From NCBI GenBank assembly GCA_030141605.1, contig JAQGDQ010000309.1:1-22500 (forward strand): a stretch of DNA of 22,500 nt, given 5' to 3'. The position numbers and the translations under genes were made by a program. The DNA comes from Tubiluchus corallicola (lineage: Eukaryota; Priapulida; Priapulimorpha; Priapulimorphida; Tubiluchidae). The notes below the pieces were generated by a model. The model had not been told where the DNA came from. It saw only the letters and a list, made by a program, of their open reading frames with translations, and made no database searches. Shown here one piece after another: positions 1 to 9,600 of the stretch. Position 1 is the stretch's first letter. The number at the start of each line of letters is the position of its first letter.

Positions 1-580
1 ACATCATTATCATTATTTTGATCATTATCGTCATCATCATTATCATCATCATCAGCAGCAGCATCAGCATCATTATCGTCATCATCATCATTATCATTAT
101 TGTGATCATTATCGTCATCATCATTATTATCATCATCAGCAGCAGCATCAGCATCATCATTATCATTATTGTGATAATTATCGTCATCATCATTATTATC
201 ATCATCATCATCAGCATCAACATCATCATCATTATCATTATTTTGATCATTATCGTCATCATCATTATCATCATCATCATCAGCGGCATCAGCATCATTA
301 TCATCATCATCATCATTATCATTATTGTGATAGTTATCGTCATCATCATTATTATCATCATCATCATCAGCATCAACATCATCATCATTATCATTATTTT
401 GATCATTATCGTCATCATCATTATCATCATCATCATCAGCGGCATCAGCATCATTATCATCATCATCATCATTATCATTATTGTGATAGTTATCGTCATC
501 ATCATTATTATCATCAGCAGCATCAGTATCAGCATCATCATTATCATTATTATCATTATCATTATTATTACTGTTATTAT
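1..580. repeat. compound (ATC/ATT)n microsatellite with a 156-bp higher-order unit
   Basis: Almost pure trinucleotide-like array built from ATC, ATT, AGC and GTC triplets on the plus strand. Besides the triplet period there is a longer period: the landmark cagcggcatcagcatcatta occurs at 281 and again at 437, and flanking sequence repeats at the same 156-base offset. The plus-strand Ile/Ser-rich open frame over 18-635 is an artefact of this. The array ends 7-8 bases from the exon 7 donor, so it forms the start of the following receptor intron. Confidence 0.92.
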
Positions 581-587
581 TACTTAC

Positions 588-684
588 AAGTGCTCTTCGT
601 GCCCATTTGTGTGCCCTTCTACAGTGCAACAATAAAACCCGAGGTCAGTGGCAACGGTGATTCCAACAATAAGAGCTGGTAAAC
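588..684 (-). CDS. aGPCR exon 7: TM4 and start of extracellular loop 2
   Basis: Acceptor TTGGTTTTAG before 684; strong donor CTT then GTAAGT after 588. With the single G from exon 6 it encodes GLPALIVGITVATDLGFYCC followed by TVEGHTNGHEEH and two bases. GLPALIVGIT is the class B2 TM4 signature and the phase fits exon 6. Extracellular loop 2 normally has a Cys-Trp pair followed by a short hydrophobic stretch; here there is Cys-Cys without Trp and then a polar run, so the 3' half may be divergent, mis-spliced in my model, or decayed. The exon is 4.4 kb from exon 6 because of the minisatellite. Confidence 0.7.
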
Positions 685-3600
685 CTAAAACCAAAGTAAC
701 ATTAGTTGTCAAGAAGCTGGACTTGGTGTGTCTTGTGCGATAAGGTAAAAAACTGATTTGAATCAAAATTAGCAAGAGTGCGCGCGCTGCCTTTGTCTAA
801 AGTGAACGGAAGTGGTGCCGACAAGCCACTGGCGTAGCAGTGTCTAGTTTTTTTGCTGGATTACTGCTGCGTTTACCTGTCTGAAGGCAGATTTCTTTTA
901 TTTTAGAATTCTGCCTGCCCAATGTCTACAACAGACGTGACGGGAGTATGATGATGATGATGATGAGAATTTAATAAGCTATGGATAATGAAAGTTCAGC
1001 AGCAGAAGGAAAGTGACGCTTTTTAAAGACGTCTATATAGGAAACTAATCGGTATAGAATGGCCTGTCAGACTATCCAATGATGATCTGTATAATGTGGT
1101 CAAAAAGCATTCTTGGAGTAAACAAATAAAAGTAAGAACATTGCATTGGATTGGGCATACACTAAGATACACTTCAAGAGTCTCCTCGTTCCTATAGCAT
1201 TACGTAAAGCTCTTGTAAAGACAAGAAAGCCTAAAGCAGGTTAGTTAGTTACAGTTAGCTAGTTATATGTAGAAATATGTAGTTCTAAAGCCAAAAGGAT
1301 TTTACAAATACCACTCCAGATTTGAGAGATTATGCATCGTGGGTGGTGGCAGCGGACAGGAATGCATTGCATCAACAGGTGGAACGTGCATCGTGGGTGG
1401 TGGCAGTGGACAGGAATACCTGGCATCAACAGGTGGAACGTGCATCGTGGGCAGTGGCAGTGGACAGGAATGCGTTGCATCAACAGGTGGGATGTGCATC
1501 GTGGGCAGTGGACAGGAATGCGTTGCATCAACAGGTGGAACGTGCATCATGGGCAGTGGCAGCGGACAGGAATGCCTGGCATCAACAGGTGGGACGTGCA
1601 TCGTGGTCAGTGGACAGGAATGCCTGGCATCAACAGGTGGAACGTGCATCGTGGTCAGTGGACAGGAATGCCTGGCATCAACAGGTGGAACGTGCATCGT
1701 GGGCAGTGGACAGGAATGCCTGGCATCAACAGGTGGAACATGCATCGTGGTCAGTGGACAGGAATGCCTGGCATCAACAGGTGGAACGTGCATCGTGGGC
1801 AGTGGCAGTGGACAGGAATGTGTGGCATCAACAGGTGGAACGTGCATCGTGGACAGTGGCAGCGGACAGGAATGCCTGGCATCAACAGGTGGAACGTGCA
1901 TCGTGGGCAGTGGCAGTGGACAGGAATGCGTAGCATCAACAGGTGGAACGTGCATCATGGGCATTGGCAGTGGACACGAATGTGTGGCATCAACAGGTGG
2001 AACGTGCACCGTGGACAGGAATACCTGGCATCAACAGGTGGGACGTGCATCGTGGGTGGTGGCAGTGGACAGGAATGCGTTGCATCAACAGCTGGGACGT
2101 GCATCGTGGGTGGTGGCAGCAGACAGGAATGCGTGGGATCAACAGGTGGGACGTGCATCGTGGGCAGTGGACAGGAATGCGTGGCATCAACAGGTGGGAT
2201 GTGCATCGTGGGCAGTGGCAGTGGACAGGAATGCCTGGCATCAACAGGTGGAACGTGCATCGTGGGCAGTGGCAGTGGACAGGAATGCCTGGCATCAACA
2301 GGTGGAACGTGCATCGTGGGCAGTGGCAGTGGACAGGAATGCCTGGCATCAACAGGTGGAACGTGCATCGTGGGCAGTGGCAGTGGCAGTGGACAGGAAT
2401 GCCTGGCATCAACAGGTGGAACGTGCATCGTGGTCAGTGGACAGGAATGCCTGGCATCAACAGGTGGAACGTGCATCGTGGGCAGTGGCAGTGGACAGGA
2501 ATGCCTGGCATCAACAGGTGGAACGTGCATCGTGGGCAGTGGCAGTGGACAGGAATGCCTGGCATCAACAGGTGGAACGTGCATCGTGGGCAGTGGCAGT
2601 GGACAGGAATGCCTGGCATCAACAGGTGGAACGTGCATCTGTGCAGTGGACAGAATGTGTGGCATCAACAGGTGGAACGTGCTCCGTGGACAGGAATGCC
2701 TGGCATCAACAGGTGGAACGTGCATCGTGGGTGGTGGCAGTGGACAGGAATGCCTGGCATCAACAGGTGGAACGTGCATCGTGGGTGGTGGCAGTGGACA
2801 GGAATGCGTGGGATCAACAGGTGGGACGTGCATCGTGGGCAGTGGACAGGAATGCGTGGCATCAACAGGTGGGATGTGCATCGTGGGCAGTGGCAGTGGA
2901 CAGGAATGCCTGGCATCAACAGGTGGAACGTGCATCGTGGGCAGTGGCAGTGGACAGGAATGCGTGGCATCAACAGGTGGAACGTGCATCGTGGGCAGTG
3001 GACAGGAATGCCTGGCATCAACAGGTGGAACGTGCATCGTGGGCAGTGGACAGGAATGCCTGGCATCAACAGGTGAAACGTGCATCGTGGGCAGTGGCAT
3101 TGGCAGTGGACAGGAATGCCTAGCATCAACAGGTGAAACGTGCACCGTGGACAGGAATACCTGGCATCAACAGGTGGGACGTGCATCGTGGGTGGTGGCA
3201 GTGGACAGGAATGCCTGGCATCAACAGGTGGGACGTGCATCGTGGGCAGTGGCAGTGGACAGGAATGTGCATCATGGGCAGTGGCAGTGGACAGGAATGC
3301 CTGGCATCAACAGGTGGAACGTGCATCGTGGGCAGTGGCAGTGGACAGGAATGCCTGGCATCAACAGGTGGAACGTGCATCGTGGGCAGTGGCAGTGGAC
3401 AGGAATACCTGGCATCAACAGGTGGGACGTGCATCGTGGGTGGTGGCAGTGGACAGGAATGCCTGGTATCAACAGGTGGAACGTGCACCGTGGGCAGTGG
3501 CAGTGGACAGGAATGTGTGGCATCAACAGGTGGAACGTGCATCGTGGACAGTGGCAGCGGATAGGAATGCCTGGCATCAACAGGTGGAACGTGCATCGTG

Positions 3601-6600
3601 GGCAGTGGCAGTGGACAGGAATGCGTAGCATCAACAGGTGGAACGTGCATCATGGGCATTGGCAGTGGACACGAATGTGTGGCATCAACAGGTGGAACGT
3701 GCACCGTGGACAGGAATACCTGGCATCAACAGGTGGGACGTGCATCGTGGGTGGTGGCAGTGGACAGGAATGCGTTGCATCAACAGCTGGGACGTGCATC
3801 GTGGGTGGTGGCAGCAGACAGGAATGCGTGGGATCAACAGTGGGATCAACAGGAATGCGTGGCATCAACAGGTGGGATGTGCATCGTGGGTGGTGGCAGT
3901 GGACAGGAATGCGTGGCATCAACAGGTGGGACGTGCATCGTGGGCATTGGCAGTGGACAGGAATGTGTGGCATCAACAGGTGGAACGTGCATCATGGGCA
4001 GTGGACAGGAATACCTGGCATCAACAGGTGGAACGTGCATCGTGGGCAGTGGACAGGAATGCCTGGCATCAACAGGTGGGACGTGCATCGTGGGCAGTGG
4101 ACAGGAATACCTGGCATCAACAGGGGGGACGTGCATCGTGGGCAGTGGACAGGAATGCCTGGCATCAACAGGTGGGACGTGCATCATGGGCAGTGGACAG
4201 GAATGCCTGGCATCAACAGGTGGGACGTGCATCGTGGGCAGTGGACAGGAATACCTGGCATCAACAGGGGGGACGTGCATCGTGGGCAGTGGCAGTGGAC
4301 AGGAATGCGTGGCATCAACAGGTGGGACGTGCATCGTGGGCAGTGGACAGGAATGCCTGGCATCAACAGGTGGAACGTGCATCGTGGGCAGTGGACAGGA
4401 ATACCTGGCATCAACAGGGGGGACGTGCATCGTGGGCAGTGGCAGTGGACAGGAATGCGTGGCATCAACAGGTGGGACGTGCATCGTGGGCAGTGGGCAG
4501 GAATGCCTGGCATCAACAGGGGGGACGTGCATCGTGGGCAGTGGCAGTGGACAGGAATGCGTGGCATCAACAGGTGGGACGTGCATCGTGGGCAGTGGAC
4601 AGGAATGCCTGGCATCAACAGCTGGGACGTGCATCGTGGGTGGTGGCAGCAGACAGGAATACCTGGCATCAACAGGTGGGACGTGCATCGTGGGCAGTGA
4701 CAGTGGACAGGAATGTGCATCATGGGCAGTGGCAGTGGACAGGAATGCCTGGCATCAACAGGTGGGACGTGCATCGTGGGCAGTGGCAGTGGGCAGGAAT
4801 GTGCATCATGGGCAGTGGCAGTGGGCAGGAATGCATGGCATCAACAGGTGGGACATGTATCGTGGGCAGTGGCAGTGGACAGGAATGCATGGCATCAACA
4901 GGTGGGACGTGCATCGTGGGCAGTGGACAGGAATGCATGGCATCAACAGGTGGGACATGTATCGTGGGTAGTGGCAGTATTAAAATACGATAACCATAAA
5001 TTGACTTACACTTGTAGTTAATAACACATAATAACACATTCTTACCATAAGTGAAGAGCAGACGCTTTAGCAGAAAGAAAGATTCGTATTCGGTAAAGAT
5101 TTCAACAATCATCATGTACATATTAAGAGCTTCTACACTCATCCACAGTAGGGTTGTCAGGAGGAAGTAATGCGCGAGAACTCCCACAGCGCAACACGTC
5201 CAAGATTCTTGATGAACCTCAACCTCCTTCATAGCTGCCTTATCATCCTTTTCTCCAACAAGGAGAAACACAACGTTCATGATCAGCATGGAAATGCACA
5301 GGTTGAGCAAGATTTTTCCAGAAAAGAGCCTTCTCAGGTGCCTACAGTGAAACAACTTGTGAATCAACGGCTTTTTTCGTCATTGAAATAATACTTTAAA
5401 CAATACTAAGACCATGATGGTAAAGTTTCAGCAGTAAATTTATTGCACAGTGCACAGGTATAAGCAGTCGTGTTCATGCTAAATTGAAAGACAGAGAACT
5501 TTTCAGCAAAGCTCTTCAGTGTCTACCTCTGCAGTTACATCAAAATATCAGATAAAAGCGCAAAACTAAAATTGTTGCTGAAAACAGTTAAAATTAGTAT
5601 TAAATTCAGTAACTAAAACAAAGACATTAAATTGGTAACATGTTTTTTAATCTTGATATAATTGCAAAAGTAGACATTGAAAAGTCTTGTCTTTCAATTT
5701 AGTTACTGTATGACTTCACTTTGCAATAAATGCTGAAACTTTACCATCATAGTCTTAGTATCATTTAAAGTGGCTTTCAAAGACTATAGACAGATATTGA
5801 AAGCATTTTGTTTCTAAAAAGAGGCATTTTAATAATGTTCTCACTTGTAGAATGAGAAACACTAGTTCAAAAATGATATCCAAAATGATATTGATGTATG
5901 AATCAAAAATATAACCCGAACAATTCTAAATCTTTAATTAAATTACTGAGTAAATTACTTTATGGTAGTCTTACTTGAGAAAAATTATCAGTGTCTTACT
6001 TGAAAGCAGTGTACGTGATGATGGTAAGAACAAGACCAAGGATAGAAAGAGTGCATCCGATAATGGTGATGATTTTCAATGCTAAAGCACTGGGAGAATC
6101 AGAAGGTACCCTTGCCTGAAATTCATGTAAAAAACTGTGTTGGTTTGTTGTGTAAATATTCTTAAAGACTGTTTCTATAAAAATATTTTTTCTGAAAATG
6201 ATAATATACAACAAAGCTTTTTATACATGGTCTTCTGTGTGGCCACAAGCCAATAATAGCTGAGAAGATCCAATTATAAAAAAACTATTTGTTGCCATGC
6301 TTGTTGTTTTAGCTCGTAGTTAAAGGCCTGTATAGGTTCAACGCCGACATTGAAGTTTTGTTTAACGCATTTTCACGAATACACAAAGAATTCATAGTTA
6401 TCATTAAACAAACGAAACTTATAAATTAAATAACTTGCGTTTTTCTGACTAATTTTGAACGCGTGATTTGTCGTAAGGATCACCATGTTTCATGCCTTTG
6501 GCGCGTGTGAACGAAAATGGCGTACGTAGTACAGAAAGCGTCTTTGGTTACCGTCCGTCTTTGAGCGAAAATCAAAAGAAACAAATTTTACAGTAAGTTT

Positions 6601-9600
6601 ATAACAAAACAAATTGAATATTCATGAGAATAGAATTTTTCTAATTAATGTAAAAGCTTACATTATAATGAGCTTTTTGTTTGACTTTAAATGATAAGTT
6701 GGCATCAAGGCTGTCTTTCTTGTTGTCGTTTCCACTATCTAAGGATGTTTTTATTACTGCCCACATTAAAAACTGGGAATACGTTTAAAAAATAATTTTA
6801 CACATCCCTAATTGTCAGAACTGTATCCTGAAGTATTTAGGTGTTTCATTGCAAGTGAGTGAAAATCTGTCAACATGCCTAATATTTTTTAACAATCATG
6901 CCCTTTTAGGAAAATCATTGCTACAAGTAGTATTCAGGCAAGTCTAACGAAAATGCGTCAAGTTTGGAATAATACATTATTAATACATAAGTACATATTT
7001 TCACAAGTTTGGAATAATACATAAGTTAAGCACTATAACGCTTTCCACAGAGAAGTAAGATTTATGAAAGTAAAATTTATACTTTGTATATTAATGCTTT
7101 GCATTACACTTTTAAAATTTATTTGAAGTAACTCCAGAACAAGTTTTTAGAAACTTCCCGGCTGTCTGTTAGTTAGTAACAAATATTTTGTTGAATAAGC
7201 CTTTCCATAGTTTCGTTGTGTGTACGCTTACTTGCTGTAGGGCACAGGTTAAGTGTACCACAGCAACGCGTCTTAACTACAACCATAACGTGGCGTGTGG
7301 GTAAAGCAAAGCCGCCTCCCGCATCATTTTAGTAACTTCAGTTGTCTTTCGTGGACTTTACTTAATTATGCATTAGTCTGTACGTAAAGTGATCTACTAG
7401 CAGGATCTTACTTGGGAACTACAAAAATGGACTAGAAAATGTTCTAGCTACCTGTTAAAACTTGTTAAAACTGTTACTATTACAAAAGCATGTGTGCGAG
7501 GCGTTGCCAAGTGTACACAAATGCGTTGTCTGCTACATTTAACCTTTGACCTTTTCACGATCCTTTATTTACTGATTATTTTTGTTTGAATGCTGAGATA
7601 CATAATTACGGCACACGTTATAGGCTGCACTATCACTACATACAGTGCAACACTAATGTTAGAAAATTTTCTATTAAATACAATGGCTGTTACATATGGA
7701 ATTCAATTGCTCCAGCTATTAAAAATGCCAACTCGCTTTCCATATTTAAAAAAAATATATAAATTAAACTTACTTGAAACATATAACTGATGACTCAATC
7801 ATGATTTGTTGTTTTTCATTTTCAAAAACTTGTATAGTATAATAATATTTTGATTACTTCCCACCGGTATTTATATTTGTATATATTGTAATATTGTATC
7901 TGTATATATTGTAATTTGTTTCGTAACTAATTCTAGTGGCCTACCATAAGCTAGCTTCTTAGGTCTCTAGCGCAGTATTCATGAATTGTATCATATTTTT
8001 GTATTAACAAAAACTGATTATCGTGCACATGTAATGTATATGTTTATTGCGAAATAAATCTATTAAAATCTAAAAATTAATCGCTGGAGCTATGATAAGG
8101 CTTATTCAGTATTAATAAATACATTTAAAAAATAAAAAAATGGAAGATAAAAATACATACAAAGACATTTCCAAAGCTGCTCAAGTGTGTAGACATGCAT
8201 GTTGTTCTGTTAGCATCATCCGATTTGTTTTTCTCCACGTATTTAGTTGACCACTTTGCTTCTAAAATGTTAAGCAGATAAACCAAATGCAACAACAGTT
8301 AATGACTCTCTGTGTTAGTGGTTCCCAAACCGCGGATCATGACCACCAGGGGCGCATCAAGACATTACGACGTCCTAGACTCATAGGTTTGTCCCGTCTG
8401 TCTCTATTGGTTGTTTATGTACTGATGAGGTCAAATAATTACTTGTGGTGTGTTAGAAAAACTATTAACCTAATTTCCAAGTGGTCATCATTAATTAGTT
8501 ACATGCATTTGCATAGTGCTTTTATTTAAGTAGGCCGTTCAACTGCTTGTTTTGTACTACCTTTTACCCGTTCGTTGTGTGGCACTTAAAAAGTGGGCTC
8601 ATTAGCTGCACGTGGCGTGTTATACAATGCACCCTCTACATTAATATGAAACTATACGCATTTTCCGAAGGGAGTAAGAATTTTTTCTGAAATGCGACCC
8701 CCTCAAGCTTTGGCGCCTTAGGCTATAGACAAGTTAGCCTATTGGCTAATATGCCGATGCATGAGCCCCAACAGAGTCTTGAGACTTTTTCTGGGGGTCA
8801 TAGAGGTCGAACTGTAAGTACATTCAGCTCGCCTGAACGGGGCTCAAGCGCATGCGCAGACCGCTAGTGCATTGTCGGTGCATCAGCCATTGTTGTTTAT
8901 CGTTTCGAACGAAATCTCTCGCTGTCTTTAAAACAGGTATAATGATAGTGGCATGTCCCTCAGCGCTATTCGAAGTTACGCACGAATGACAAGATAGTCT
9001 GATAGTTTATGAACACGTGTGAATTTCAACTTTATGCCACTGGACTATGTATGAAAGTGTTTCGTGACTTATTAATAAAAGAAAGTTTATCTATGTACCC
9101 TAATAAGCTCTCTCTCTCAATGTACAACGCAGTTTAATTCCTTTAACTTTATTTTCAAACACTTAGCTATTTGTTACTGTATCAATTTCTTTTGTTCGTG
9201 TCTGCTTATTCCTTACCTATTTGGCTTTTGTAAATACATAATTAGTGCTTAAGTTACTGGATGAATTTCTTTACTGGTCTGATTATTCATTACCTATTAC
9301 GCTTCTGTTAACTACTTAATTAGTGCATAATAGGCTCTGTCTAAAACTGGTTTATGTTTGTAGTTTACCACTGATGATGACAACAGCAGTTAGTCGAAGG
9401 TCTCGTCATGATTTTAACTTTCAACTTTTTAATGTAAATTTTTTTAATAAAGTTGTGTTGTTTTTATCTATAAGTGTTTCTGTGTGCCTCTAATGAAATT
9501 GGCTTGGTTCTTCCATATGTATTTTAATCCGTCTCGTTTATTATCGTGCCTCTTTTATTGTTATATGCAGTTAACCTTTATTATGTGTATTATGGTTACT

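Larger units (their letters stand above)
1322..4985. repeat. large minisatellite, 48/54/60-bp units, about 70 copies
   Basis: The basic 48-bp unit on the plus strand runs from GGCAGTGGACAGGAATGCCT through GGCATCAACAGGTGGAACGT to GCATCGTG. An extra GGCAGT hexamer makes 54-bp units and two extra make 60-bp units; GGTGGT replaces GGCAGT in some. A few short units occur (about 41 bp near 2010, 3145 and 3700; about 32 bp near 3265, 4710 and 4800). All three plus frames and at least two minus frames lack stops for long stretches, which creates large spurious open frames (up to 1122 codons). There is no start context, codon bias or flanking exon evidence for coding. The array lies wholly within the receptor's TM3-TM4 intron. 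Variants TGCCTGG, TGCGTGG, TGCGTTG, TGTGTGG, TACCTGG and TGCATGG mark sub-blocks. Confidence 0.95.

Noticed and set aside
18-635. Ile-rich plus-strand open frame
   Set aside because: Translation of the ATC/ATT microsatellite; it also overlaps exon 7 of the receptor on the other strand.
1332-4700. 1122-codon plus-strand open frame (and minus-strand frames with HVPPVDARHSCPLP repeats)
   Set aside because: Created by a stop-free minisatellite; several frames on both strands are open at once, units of 41 and 32 bp shift the register, and the array lies inside a receptor intron.
5170-5391. 73-codon plus-strand open frame
   Set aside because: Antisense shadow of receptor exon 6.
7230-7330. Minus-strand segment with RCCGTLNLCPTA before a GTAAGC donor as a GPS exon
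   Set aside because: Only the Cys content fits; the frame is closed by a stop shortly upstream and the motif order is wrong.
7440-7530. Minus-strand CTLGNASHTCFCN as the missing second half of the GPS motif
   Set aside because: The C-x-C-N spacing is suggestive, but there is no His-x-Thr, a stop follows in frame, the upstream frame has stops, and no Trp or Gly-Cys lies at the right place.
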